Shown here piece by piece: positions 29,269-37,295 of a stretch of DNA of 64,000 bases. A program made the position numbers and the translations under genes. The stretch lies in contig CAWDOU010000012.1 of assembly GCA_963804055.1 (NCBI GenBank), forward strand, positions 115,506 to 179,505, in the 5' to 3' direction. The DNA is from Bog-473 sp963804055 (GTDB lineage Bacteria > Actinomycetota > Acidimicrobiia > Acidimicrobiales > RAAP-2). The stretch's first letter is position 1. Each line of letters starts with the position of its first letter. The notes beneath the pieces are model-generated. The model searched no databases, had not been told where the DNA came from, and worked only from the letters and a program-made list of their open reading frames with translations.

Positions 29269-29292
29269 CCCGGGCTGAATCGAGGGCCCGGG
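29269..29292. terminator. Possible bidirectional terminator hairpin
   Basis: CCCGGGC (29269-29275) pairs with GCCCGGG (29286-29292) around a 10-base loop, in the 53-base gap between convergent genes. The stem is all G/C; no T-run follows on either strand, so activity is inferred from place and strength only. Confidence 0.4.
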
Positions 29293-29302
29293 CCCGCCGG
29301 GG

Positions 29303-30217
29303 TCAGGCCGTCCCGAGCGGTGCGATGCTGTAGCCGGCGGCGGCCCAGCGCTGGGTGTGCAGGAGATGGTCGTCGAGCCAGTAGGCGTCGTCCTCGGTCA
29401 CCACGAGCAGCTCCTCGAACTTCACCCCGACGCCGTCCCGGCCGATGTGCGGCTCGAGGGCCCAGAGCCCCGGCGCCGGCCGCCACCCGGCCAGGGGGCC
29501 GTCGTTCCACACGGGGTAGGCCCCTGCGTCGTCGCCGGCGGCGCGGTGCCCGGCGTCGAGCAGGCCCGCCGCGGCAGCGGCACCGAAGCCCGGCAGGAGC
29601 GACGGGCCCGCCGGTTCGGCGCCCAGCGGGAAGACCAGGTGGCCCAGCGCCCTGTCGGGGTAGTGCGCGTGGCAGCTCTCCCAGCCCTGCTGCCTCACCA
29701 GCCCGTCGAGCTCGCGGGTCAGGCCCTGCATGGTCGCACCGGCCCGGACGCCTTCGACCAGGAAGGTGCGGATCCGGGCCAGGCCCGCATCGAGCTCGTC
29801 GAAGACGTCGTCGTCCCCGAGCACGCACGAGTAGCCGACGTCGGCCGGAATGCCGCGGACGACCGGCGCCAGGTCGAGGATCAACGGGGTGCCCTCGGCC
29901 AGCGCGGTCCCGGTCGGGAAGAAGGACCGGCCCGGCAGCTGGCCCGAGGCCGTCAGCTCCAGGATCCCCACCGCGGCGGGCGCCGCCCACCCCTCGCCGA
30001 GCAGGGTGCGGCGGCCGAACCAGGCGTAGGGCTGGTGGAAGACCTGGGTCACGTCGTGCGCGGCCTGCGCCACCGCCAGGAGACGGCAGACGTCGGCCTC
30101 GGTCATGCCCTCCCGGAGCTGGCCTTCGACGGCCTCGGCCATGTCGTAGGCCAGGCGCTGGACCTGGCGGAACCGGTCGAGCTCCGCGGCCGAGTACGGG
30201 AAGGAACTGCTGTTCAC
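29303..30217 (-). CDS. M24-family metallopeptidase (Xaa-Pro aminopeptidase/creatinase fold)
   Basis: About 304 residues from GTG 30217 (a longer frame reaches 30268). The pita-bread metal ligands can be followed in order: Asp in LILDLAPV, Asp in GIPADVGYS, His in RALGHLVFP, Glu in LWALEPHIG and Glu in VKFEELLVV. The protein lacks the N-terminal creatinase-like domain, so it is a short form. Substrate may be a Pro-containing peptide or a small amide; family members vary. Confidence 0.75.
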   Translation of the reverse strand: MNSSSFPYSAAELDRFRQVQRLAYDMAEAVEGQLREGMTEADVCRLLAVAQAAHDVTQVFHQPYAWFGRRTLLGEGWAAPAAVGILELTASGQLPGRSFFPTGTALAEGTPLILDLAPVVRGIPADVGYSCVLGDDDVFDELDAGLARIRTFLVEGVRAGATMQGLTRELDGLVRQQGWESCHAHYPDRALGHLVFPLGAEPAGPSLLPGFGAAAAAGLLDAGHRAAGDDAGAYPVWNDGPLAGWRPAPGLWALEPHIGRDGVGVKFEELLVVTEDDAYWLDDHLLHTQRWAAAGYSIAPLGTA

Positions 30218-30337
30218 GTGGTGGGGACCCCTGTCAGGCGTTCGAACCGATGGAGCCGCCCGCCCCACTGGTGCTGTGCCGTGCAGCGTGGCACAGCCCC
30301 GCGGGGCCCTCCAACCCCGACCCCCGGAGCAGGGTGT

Positions 30338-30750
30338 TCAGCCGGCCACGAGGGCGTCGGTCAGGACGTCGACCGCCTCGAGGGCGGCCGCGGTCTCGGG
30401 GCTGAGGCCGTAGCGGGCGGCCACGGCGGCCGGTGCGGTGTAGCTGACCGAGGTGGCCTGCCGGGCTCGGCCCAGACGAGCACCTTGAGCGGGAGATCGA
30501 GCGCGGCCAGCGGCGCGGCCGCCATGACGCCCGTCCCCGCGGCGGGGTTCCCGAAGATCACGAGCGTGGTCTCCCGCAGCTCGAGGCCGACGGCGCGGGC
30601 CTCGGCCTGCTGGTCGATGACGGCGAAGACCTTCACGCCCTTGGACCCCAGCAGGTCCAGCAGGGCTGCCACGGTGTCGGTCACCGAGCGGGGACTGGGC
30701 TTGGTGACCACACCGGGTCCGGCGCCCGCCTGACCGTCGGCGCCGGTCAT
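30338..30750 (-). CDS. DUF302 domain protein (frameshifted)
   Basis: Starts at ATG 30750, 5 bases after the stop of the small CxxC protein. VVTKPSPRSVTDTVAALLDLLGSKGVKVFAVIDQ is the DUF302 beginning, and FGNPAAGTGVMAAAPLAALDLPLKVLVW is its core. The frame changes at about 30465-30475 (GAGCCCGGCAGG): adding one G gives EPGQATSVSYTAPAAVAARYGL and the usual family end. Length is 3n+2, as expected for one missing base; corrected size about 137 residues. DUF302 proteins are small, of unknown role. Confidence 0.7.
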
Positions 30751-30755
30751 ACGCG

Positions 30756-30944
30756 CTAGGAGGCGGCGGCCCGCACGGGCCTGGCCGCGTGGTTGTCCCG
30801 CAACCGCTCCGCCGTCTCCCGGTCCCGCAACGGCATGCCGATGCCGATGGGGACGGTCGAGGCCGGATCGTTCCGGCACTGGACGCACTCGACCACCCAC
30901 GTCCGGTCCGGACGCTGGACGATCCTGGGATGATGGTTTTGCAT
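30756..30944 (-). CDS. Small conserved CxxC protein, unknown function
   Basis: 62 residues. ATG 30944 has CAGGAG 6-7 bases upstream. WVVECVQCRND holds one CxxC pair in a short conserved-looking N-terminus (MQNHHPRIVQRPDRTW), and the rest is basic. It is immediately upstream of the DUF302 gene and probably co-transcribed with it. Confidence 0.55.
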   Translation of the reverse strand: MQNHHPRIVQRPDRTWVVECVQCRNDPASTVPIGIGMPLRDRETAERLRDNHAARPVRAAAS

Positions 30945-31135
30945 CGCCGACTCCTGCGCTTCCCCTGAGAAGCAGCACGATAGCGAGCGCCGGCGCCGAG
31001 GGAAACCGCTATGTCGCCCCATGCCGTGCCCCCCTCCGTCGCCCCGTCCGCGCCGCCGACCCGACGCCGGGGAGCCGGCCTCGCGGCCACCGCCGGACCG
31101 CCTCTCCGAGGACGGGCCGCGGGCCGCCCGCAGGC

Positions 31136-31366
31136 TCAGGTGGCGAGCTCTGCGTCCGCCGGCCGGGCGATGATGTAGACGAGCGCGCCGAAGAACGGCA
31201 CGATCAGGATGACGAGCGTCCAGCCGGCCTTGGCCAGGCCGTGGTGGTCGCGCCGGCGGAAATTGTCGACGAAGCACCAGATGACGAAGAAGAGCAGCAG
31301 GAAGATCCCGGCGAACATCAGGAACGTCCAGAACAGGCTGAGCAGCGGCCATGTGTATGCGAGCAT
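31136..31366 (-). CDS. PLDc_N-type small membrane protein without SHOCT
   Basis: 76 residues from ATG 31366, chosen because GGAGG lies 9 bases upstream; the GTG at 31375 would be too near the ribosome site. Two membrane segments with WCFVDNFRRRDHHGLAKAGW between them and ALVYIIARP at the end match copies at 26042 and 35398 but the C-terminal SHOCT is missing. Confidence 0.65.
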   Translation of the reverse strand: MLAYTWPLLSLFWTFLMFAGIFLLLFFVIWCFVDNFRRRDHHGLAKAGWTLVILIVPFFGALVYIIARPADAELAT

Positions 31367-31445
31367 GGTGTGCACCTCCGGAGGTCGAAGCTAACGGCCG
31401 CCGTGGCGGCGCCGGTGGATGCCGACGCTCCTCACCCGCCGATGG

Positions 31446-32102
31446 TCATTGGCCACTCACCAGCCCGTAGATGCTCTTGGCCATGAGATAGAGCCCGAGG
31501 GCGAGCGACAGGAACACAATGGCCTGATCGCGGTGCGTGGTGATCCAGTTCAGCAGCGCATTGAGCGTGTGCTTGACCTGGGCCGGCCGCAGGGCGGCGT
31601 AGATCTCCATGACGAGGTAGCTCGCCGAACACAACACGCAGAAGGCGAACACGGCGATGTACTGCGCGGTGTCCGAGAGCTTGGCTGTCGTGATGTCGGC
31701 GACGCCTGCGGTCACCAGCACCCACGGCTGCAGCAGGAAGGCGAGGCCGGCCGCCGACAGCGGGTTGAGACGGTCGATGCCGCGCATCCAGCGCGGCTGC
31801 CCCTTGGGCTCCGACTTCCCCCAGGAGCCCCAGCGCCGGTAGGCGATGGCCACGAGCACCACGCCGACGGCCAGCTTCACCGCCAGGGCAGCCGTCGACG
31901 GGTTGCTGTTGGGGATGAGCGGCTTGCCTCCGGTGACGAGCACGGTCAGGGCGACGATGGCCACCAGGGTGAGCATCCAGCCCAGCACGAAGCCCAGGCC
32001 CTTCATGAGGCCGCGCTCGCTGGCCAGCACCAGGATCATGCCGGTCAGCGGAATGGGCTCGAGGGTGATCACGAGCCCGATCAGGAACAGGTCCAGCAGC
32101 AC
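31446..32102 (-). CDS. GAP-family (SfLAP-like) membrane transport protein
   Basis: 218 residues with six hydrophobic segments. The opening LIGLVITLEPIPLTGMILVLASERGLMKGLGF and the later LNPLSAAGLAFLLQPW match the GAP/sulfolipid-1-addressing protein family (PF11139-type), which is related to LysE-like exporters. Role in this organism is unknown; in mycobacteria relatives help transport cell-envelope glycolipids. Confidence 0.7.
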   Translation of the reverse strand: MLLDLFLIGLVITLEPIPLTGMILVLASERGLMKGLGFVLGWMLTLVAIVALTVLVTGGKPLIPNSNPSTAALAVKLAVGVVLVAIAYRRWGSWGKSEPKGQPRWMRGIDRLNPLSAAGLAFLLQPWVLVTAGVADITTAKLSDTAQYIAVFAFCVLCSASYLVMEIYAALRPAQVKHTLNALLNWITTHRDQAIVFLSLALGLYLMAKSIYGLVSGQ

Positions 32103-32255
32103 TGCGCACCCCCGATCGGCCGGCCTCGGGGCGAAGCTACACGCTCCGCACCGCCGGCGGCGGGACGCACGACGCCGGCGGGACCGTCAACGGGTGCACA
32201 ACGCAACGACAACGCACGGGCCACGGAGCACCAACGGATGCGCAACACACGGTCA

Positions 32256-32307
32256 ACGGATCGTCAACGCACGGATCGTCAGCACGGATCGTCAGCACGG
32301 ATCGTCA
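32256..32307. repeat. Four copies of an 11-bp iteron-like repeat
   Basis: ACGGATCGTCA occurs at 32256-32266, 32271-32281, 32284-32294 and 32297-32307; the spacing is 15, 13 and 13 bases. It is about 155-200 bases upstream of the GAP-family start, where an activator or repressor could bind. Confidence 0.85.
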
Positions 32308-32311
32308 ACGC

Positions 32312-32337
32312 GTGGTGGCTCTCCCTCGGACCACCAC
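32312..32337. repeat. Inverted repeat (7-bp stem, 12-base loop)
   Basis: GTGGTGG (32312-32318) pairs with CCACCAC (32331-32337). It directly follows the last iteron-like copy. It may be a hairpin in the leader of the GAP-family transcript. Confidence 0.5.
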
Positions 32338-32623
32338 ACGTTGACCTCGCCTCTCGTCGGCTGTCTCCACAGAGCCGCTCGTGCCGTACCGCTTCACAGT
32401 CTCCCCCGCCGGGTCAGCGATGTGGCCGCGGGCCCGACGTGGACGAGAAGCCGCCGGGCTCGGGACCCCGTCCCAATGAAACGACCCTTCCCGATGAGGG
32501 ATCGCGCCGGATCTGTTGAAGGCGAATTGCAGCGCCGGCGACTCTCGTCCACGTCTTCGATCATGGCGGGGACGGCGGGCGGCCACTAGGGCCAAATGTC
32601 CCTCTCCGTCGACGACGCGCCTC

Positions 32624-34126
32624 TCAGCGTGCACCCGTCAGCGATGTGCGCCCGATCCGCGCGCGCACATCGGCCCCGAGGTCGAGTGCGGTCACCGGCG
32701 TCGCGGGCAGCCGCGGCGGCAGGGTTACCGACAGGTCACCACCGTCCTCGACCGACCACTCGAGCGGCTCGGCCGATCCGACGAGGCGCACCCGGCGCAC
32801 CCGCGTCCCGTCGACCGACGGCATGCTGAGCCGTCGCCCCGGGGGCGGGCCGAACACCAGTGCGTAGACGCCCTCGCCGCTCTTGGTGAAGCGCAACGGC
32901 GTCCCGTCCAGCGCCGTCGACTCGGTGACGACCCAGGGCCGGCTGCCGTAGATCGCTTCGCCGTTGACGGCGAGCCATGCGCCGAGCCCGCGCAGCGGCG
33001 CCTGCTGCAATTCGGGGATCGTGCCGTCCGGCCGTGGGCCCACGCCGATCAGCAGATTGCCGTTCTTCGCCACGACATCGCAGAACATCTGGATCAGGTC
33101 CGTCTCCGTGATGATGTCCTCGGGCCGCTCGTGCCGGTTGGCCCCGAAGGAGTGCCCGACGCCGCGGGCCAGCTCCCACTTGCGCGGCGTCGCCGTGCGG
33201 AGGACGTCGTACTCGGGTGTGCGGAAGTCGTAGTGCTTCGGGGTGGCAAAGGTGAGGTGCTTTCGCTGCGCGGGGATGTAGGGCCACAAGGCCTGCACGA
33301 CGGCGCCGGCCACGCGCACCAGTGTGTCCGTGACGGCGTTGCGCGCCAGGCCGGGCTCCTTCCAGCGATCGTTGATGACCCCCTCCTCCACCGCGTTGTA
33401 GTAGTCGGCGAAGAGCTGGGGCAGTTCGGGGTCGGGCGGCCACGAGATGTCGTTCCAGAGCACCGACGGCTGATAGCGCGCAATGAGCTCGCGCACGTGC
33501 GCCCGCACGTAGGCCACGTAGCGGGCGTCGTACGGGGCGGCCAGCACGGCGTCGGCGCCGGTGGTCATGACCGCATCGTTGTAGGGCCAGTCGTAGCCGC
33601 CCGAGTAGTAGAGGCCCATCCGCATGCGCCGGCCGCGCACCGCCTCGCTCAGGTCACCGACCAGGTCACGTCGCGCCCGGTACTCGCCCTTGACCGGGTG
33701 CGCCACGGAGGAGGGCCACAGCGCGAAGCCGTCGTGGTGCTTGGTGGTGAGCACGACGTAGCGCGCTCCGGCGTCCTGGCACAGCGCGGCAATGGCATCG
33801 AGGTCGGCGCCCGAGGAGGCGTCGTCGAAGGTGCGGACGAAATTGTCGTAGGGATAGTCCTCGCCGTACACCTCCGCGTGGTGCGCGTGGGTCGGGCTGC
33901 CCGTGATCTGCATGGTGTTGCGGTACCACTCGGCATAGGGGTTCTCCCGCAGCATCCGCTTGGGCCCGTCGTGGATGAGCAGCTGCTGTATGTCGGGTAC
34001 CCGCGGCGCCCAGCCGGGGACCGAGTAGAGGCCCCAGTGGATGAAGATGCCCAACTTGGCGTCGTCGTACCAGTCCGGCACCCGGTGGGTCCGCAGCGAC
34101 TCCCATGTCCCTTCGTACATGCCCAA
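32624..34126 (-). CDS. Alpha-L-fucosidase, GH29
   Basis: 500 residues. The N-terminal WYDDAKLGIFIHWGLYSVPGWAP is the GH29 start, YVVLTTKHHDGFALWPS (about 123-139) the substrate-binding HHDGF, and SVLWNDISWP (about 220) carries the nucleophile Asp. A C-terminal beta-sandwich follows, so the length is right for a full enzyme. No signal peptide is apparent, so it probably acts in the cytoplasm on imported fucosides. Upstream by 5 bases lies the LPG-synthase-like membrane gene, with which it is likely co-transcribed. Confidence 0.85.
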   Translation of the reverse strand: MGMYEGTWESLRTHRVPDWYDDAKLGIFIHWGLYSVPGWAPRVPDIQQLLIHDGPKRMLRENPYAEWYRNTMQITGSPTHAHHAEVYGEDYPYDNFVRTFDDASSGADLDAIAALCQDAGARYVVLTTKHHDGFALWPSSVAHPVKGEYRARRDLVGDLSEAVRGRRMRMGLYYSGGYDWPYNDAVMTTGADAVLAAPYDARYVAYVRAHVRELIARYQPSVLWNDISWPPDPELPQLFADYYNAVEEGVINDRWKEPGLARNAVTDTLVRVAGAVVQALWPYIPAQRKHLTFATPKHYDFRTPEYDVLRTATPRKWELARGVGHSFGANRHERPEDIITETDLIQMFCDVVAKNGNLLIGVGPRPDGTIPELQQAPLRGLGAWLAVNGEAIYGSRPWVVTESTALDGTPLRFTKSGEGVYALVFGPPPGRRLSMPSVDGTRVRRVRLVGSAEPLEWSVEDGGDLSVTLPPRLPATPVTALDLGADVRARIGRTSLTGAR

Positions 34127-34131
34127 CCCTC

Positions 34132-35364
34132 TCAGCCGGCGGCCAATTGCGCTCCCCCGGCGCCGCCGTCACCGCCGGCGGCCCCGGAGCCGTCCCCGGG
34201 CTTCCCGTAGCGCATCCGGAAGGCCAGGTAGGCGAAGGGCCCCACCAAGATAGGCAGCCAGTACGAAATGATCCGATAGGCCAACGTGGCCACGACCGCA
34301 TCGACCCCGGGCACGCCGGCCAGGATCAGCAGCGCGCTCAGCCCGGCTTCGACGATCCCGAGGCCCCCGGGTGTGATGGGGATCAGGGCCAGGAGGCCGG
34401 CCACGGCATAGGCCAGCAGCACCAAGGACGGGTTCGGCTTGGCCCCGGTGGCCCGGATGCAGGCCAGCAGGGTGCCGAAATCGAAGGCGAGACGCCCGCT
34501 GCTCAGCAGCATGGCGGCTTTCCAGCGCTTGCCCAGCACGGAGCGGATGCGGTTGCGCTCGTAGACGAGCTTGTCGGCCAGGCCGCGCATGGGCACGGCC
34601 TTGCGCTTGACCCGGTTGCGCGCCGCCTGAATGACGTGCCCGGCCCACCGCAAGGGCCCGTCCAGCATGAGCACCAGCGCACCGAAGCCGGCAAAGAGCA
34701 CGAACGCAGCGAGGCCCAGCAGCGCAGCGCGCTGCAGGCCGTCGGCGATGGGCGTCCCGGCCAGGATGGCCGGCAGGACGAAGATGGGCAGGGCGAGCAG
34801 CCCCGCGATGCCGAGCAGCGAGAAGGCGGTCAGGCCCGCCACCGCGGTGGAGGGGTCGTTGCCCGCCGCCGCCAGCATGCGGAACTGGGTCGCCGCCCCG
34901 AATGCCGCACCCCCCGGCACAATGAGGCTGATGGCGTTGCCCGACAGCTGCGACGTCGTGACGGAGAACCACGCGGTCGTGCGCAGAGCGATGCGCTGCA
35001 GCGCGATGGTGCACGCGAAGTGCGCCACCTGCAGCCCCAGGGCGAGGGTGAACCAGATCGGGTCGAGTGACGTGAGCTTGTCGAAGGACCCGAAGACCGC
35101 CACCAGGCTCGGGAAGACGAGATACAGGGTGATGCCGGCCACCACGACCAGGACGCTCTTCTTGGCGATCGACCGCCACGGCAGCGGGCTCTCGACATCC
35201 TGCTCCAGGCGGGTGGCCCGCCGCTGCGAAATGGCGTCGCTGGCGTCGTCGTCCGTGCCCGGCCCCGGCGCCGGGCCCGCCGCCGTCCCTGCCCCCGCGT
35301 CCGCAGCGGCAGGGGGCAGCTCCCCGGCCTCCTCCTCGGGCGTGTGTCCTTCGTGCGTCGCCAC
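34132..35364 (-). CDS. LPG-synthase-TM/UPF0104-family membrane protein
   Basis: 410 residues: a hydrophilic 75-residue N-terminus, then about eight membrane segments. GGAAFGAATQFRML near 150 and ALIPITPGGLGIVEAGLSALL near 330 are the signature of the lysylphosphatidylglycerol-synthase transmembrane (flippase-like, AglD2) family. Such proteins move or modify lipids. Its exact substrate is unknown. It precedes the GH29 gene. Confidence 0.8.
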   Translation of the reverse strand: MATHEGHTPEEEAGELPPAAADAGAGTAAGPAPGPGTDDDASDAISQRRATRLEQDVESPLPWRSIAKKSVLVVVAGITLYLVFPSLVAVFGSFDKLTSLDPIWFTLALGLQVAHFACTIALQRIALRTTAWFSVTTSQLSGNAISLIVPGGAAFGAATQFRMLAAAGNDPSTAVAGLTAFSLLGIAGLLALPIFVLPAILAGTPIADGLQRAALLGLAAFVLFAGFGALVLMLDGPLRWAGHVIQAARNRVKRKAVPMRGLADKLVYERNRIRSVLGKRWKAAMLLSSGRLAFDFGTLLACIRATGAKPNPSLVLLAYAVAGLLALIPITPGGLGIVEAGLSALLILAGVPGVDAVVATLAYRIISYWLPILVGPFAYLAFRMRYGKPGDGSGAAGGDGGAGGAQLAAG

Positions 35365-35397
35365 CGGCGAGCTGCTCTCGGTGGCGACGCGGCCTCC

Positions 35398-35799
35398 CTA
35401 GCTGGCCAGGATCTTGGCCTTCTGGGCGTCGAACTCGGCGTCGGTCAGGACGCCCTGCGACTTGAGGTCGGCCAGCTTGGACAGCTGGTCGGCGGTGCTC
35501 GCACCGGGCGTGCCGGCGGCCTGCTTGACGTACTGGTCGAAGGCTTTCTGCTGCTGCGCGGCCTGCTCGGCGGCCCGCTCGTGCATCTTGCCGCCCCGGG
35601 CGATGAGGTACACGAAGACGCCGAGGAAGGGGAGGACGATGATGAAGATCACCCAGAGAGCCTTGGCCCAGCCGCCCATGTCATGGCTGCGGAAGACGTC
35701 CATGAACACCATGATCAGCAGCCAGATCCAGATGATGAAGAGGAAGAAGTACAACATCGTGAGGAAGGCGTCGAGCACGGGATAGCTGGAAGCGAGCAT
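35398..35799 (-). CDS. PLDc_N-type membrane protein with SHOCT domain (copy B)
   Basis: 133 residues from ATG 35799; AAGGAG 8 bases upstream decides this over an earlier in-frame start at 35844. Almost the same as copy A at 26042-26443: two membrane segments with SHDMGGWAKALW between, LIARGGKMHERAAEQAAQ, and a SHOCT end (LADLKSQGVLTDAEFDA). Confidence 0.75.
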   Translation of the reverse strand: MLASSYPVLDAFLTMLYFFLFIIWIWLLIMVFMDVFRSHDMGGWAKALWVIFIIVLPFLGVFVYLIARGGKMHERAAEQAAQQQKAFDQYVKQAAGTPGASTADQLSKLADLKSQGVLTDAEFDAQKAKILAS

Positions 35800-35852
35800 G
35801 GGCTGGGACTCCTTGGTCATGGTCGGCGAGTACCCGACAACCAATGTTTAGC

Positions 35853-35876
35853 CCCTGCACCTGAAGGTGTGCAGGG
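35853..35876. promoter_or_regulatory. Inverted repeat in the divergent region upstream of the encapsulin operon
   Basis: CCCTGCACCT and AGGTGTGCAGGG face each other with a 2-base bulge. It lies 55-75 bases from the SHOCT gene start and 220 bases from the encapsulin operon; either an operator or a hairpin. Confidence 0.35.
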
Positions 35877-35993
35877 ATATCCCGAGGTTCGGTCCTCACG
35901 TGTGACCGGCCTTCGTGAGCGGCCGGCTCACCCCCTTCGGCACTGACCAGGAAGGACACGGCCATACGCACCGCCCCCGGCCCCGGCCCGGCG

Positions 35994-36023
35994 TGGACTG
36001 ACGCGCCCCGCAACGGCTTTACT
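35994..36023 (+). promoter_or_regulatory. Weak candidate promoter of the encapsulin operon
   Basis: TGGACT (35994-35999) and TTTACT (36018-36023) are 18 bases apart, about 75 bases before the cargo gene. Both boxes deviate from consensus. Confidence 0.25.
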
Positions 36024-36096
36024 GTGGCAGACGTTCCCGGGCATTCGCGGCCCGCAGGAGCGCACCGGATCACGACCAGACCACGAGGAGGAAACC

Positions 36097-36462
36097 TTGG
36101 CCAGCGAGGGATTCCACGAGCCGCTCGACCGCTTGGACGAGGCCACGCTCGACTACCACCGCGCCATGTCGTCGTTGTGCGAGGAGCTCGAGGCGATCGA
36201 CTGGTACCACCAGCGGGTCCGGGCCACGTCGGACGAGAGCCTGGCCGCCGTCCTGGCCTACAACCGGGATGACGAGAAGGAGCACGCCGCCATGGCCCTG
36301 GAGTGGCTGAGGCGGCGCGACGAGGCCCTCGACGCCCAGCTGCGCAAGTACCTCTTCTCCACCGGTCCGGTCACCGAGGTCGGCTCGGGCGCAGGGGACT
36401 CATCCGCATCCACCACATCGGGCTCGCTCGGTATCGGCAGTCTCAAGGGAGTAACGCAATGA
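36097..36462 (+). CDS. Encapsulated ferritin-like protein (EncFtn) with encapsulin-targeting peptide
   Basis: 121 residues from TTG 36097, with GAGGAGG 4-6 bases upstream. The helical core CEELEAIDWYHQRVRATSDE (28-47) and YNRDDEKEHAAMALEWLRRRD (55-75) match the two helices of encapsulated ferritin; E32 and the E60-x-x-H63 set are the expected iron ligands, and dimers assemble the ferroxidase site. After a Ser/Gly-rich linker the C-terminus is SLGIGSLKGVTQ, the classic cargo-loading peptide (LGIGSLKG) that docks in the shell interior. The stop overlaps the shell-gene ATG (ATGA). Oxidises and delivers iron for storage inside the compartment. Confidence 0.95.
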   Translation: MASEGFHEPLDRLDEATLDYHRAMSSLCEELEAIDWYHQRVRATSDESLAAVLAYNRDDEKEHAAMALEWLRRRDEALDAQLRKYLFSTGPVTEVGSGAGDSSASTTSGSLGIGSLKGVTQ

Positions 36463-37262
36463 ACCATCTGCACCGTGACCTGGCCCCGATCTCGGACGCC
36501 GGCTGGGACGTCATCGACGACGAGGCGACGTCACGCCTCCCGACCTACCTGGCCGCCCGCAAGCTGGTCGACTTCGAGGGCCCCCACGGCTGGACCCATT
36601 CGGCCACCAACCTGGGTCGGGTCGCGGAGATCGCGGGCCCCTCGGAGGGCGTGAGCGCGCTGCAGCGCACCGTGCTCCCCCTGGTGGAGCTGCGGACGGA
36701 GTTCAAGGTCTCGCGGACCGAGCTCGACGATGTGGACCGGGGCACCAGCAACCCGGACCTGGCGGAGCTCGACGAGGCCATCCGCCAGATCGCGCTGGCC
36801 GAGAACGTCACCGTCTTCCACGGCCACGCGGCCGCCGGCTTCCGCGGCATCACCGAGAGCACCTCGCACCAGCCCATTGCGGTCGGGGACATCGACAACT
36901 GCCCCGACGCGGTGGCCCGCGGCGTCAACGCGCTGCGCCAGTCCGGCATCGGCGGCCCCTACGGGCTGGCCATCTGCCCGGACATGTACACCAGCATCGT
37001 CGAGAGCACCGAGTACGGGGGCGAGCTCCTGCTCGACCACCTGCGCAAGATCCTGGGCGGGCCGCTGGTGTGGGCGCCCGGCATCGAGGGCGGGGTCGTG
37101 CTCAGCCTGCGGGGCGGCGATTTCAAGATCGAGAGCGGGCAGGACCTGTCCATCGGGTACCTGGACCACGACGCCGAAGTCGTGCGCCTCTACCTGGAGG
37201 AGAGCCTCAACTTCCGGGTGCTCGAGCCCGACGCGGCCGTCGCCGTCCGACTCGGGGACTGA
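36459..37262 (+). CDS. Encapsulin shell protein (family 1)
   Basis: 267 residues, close to the 264 of the Thermotoga maritima T=1 shell. The N-terminal MNHLHRDLAPISDAGWDVIDDEATSRLP, RKLVDFEGPHGW and later the E-loop/A-domain segments (DLSIGYLDHDAEVVRLYLEESLNFRV at the end) are typical of HK97-fold family 1 encapsulins (once called linocin M18). Translationally coupled to the EncFtn cargo, so the product should be an iron-storing nanocompartment of 60 shell subunits. The gene ends 33 bases from a convergent GGDEF-EAL gene. Confidence 0.95.
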   Translation: MNHLHRDLAPISDAGWDVIDDEATSRLPTYLAARKLVDFEGPHGWTHSATNLGRVAEIAGPSEGVSALQRTVLPLVELRTEFKVSRTELDDVDRGTSNPDLAELDEAIRQIALAENVTVFHGHAAAGFRGITESTSHQPIAVGDIDNCPDAVARGVNALRQSGIGGPYGLAICPDMYTSIVESTEYGGELLLDHLRKILGGPLVWAPGIEGGVVLSLRGGDFKIESGQDLSIGYLDHDAEVVRLYLEESLNFRVLEPDAAVAVRLGD

Positions 37263-37295
37263 GCACCCTCCGGGCCGCCGCCTCCGATCCGACCG

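Larger units (their letters stand above)
32103..32623. other. 521-base gap with repeats, no gene seen
   Basis: Lies between the fucosidase gene stop (32624) and the GAP-family start (32102), both on the minus strand. It contains a repeat array at 32256-32307, degenerate CAACG-rich sequence around 32180-32270, and a hairpin at 32312-32337. Short reading frames here have no recognisable family or ribosome site. Confidence 0.5.

Noticed and set aside
30230..30260. tRNA T-arm-like GTTCGAAC
   Set aside because: No acceptor stem, anticodon arm or other tRNA features around it.
32256..32307. CRISPR array
   Set aside because: Repeats are only 11 bp with 2-4 base spacers and no cas genes; not CRISPR.
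32305..32634. 109-codon minus-strand frame in the large gap
   Set aside because: Arg-rich, overlaps the fucosidase stop and the repeats; no ribosome site or family.
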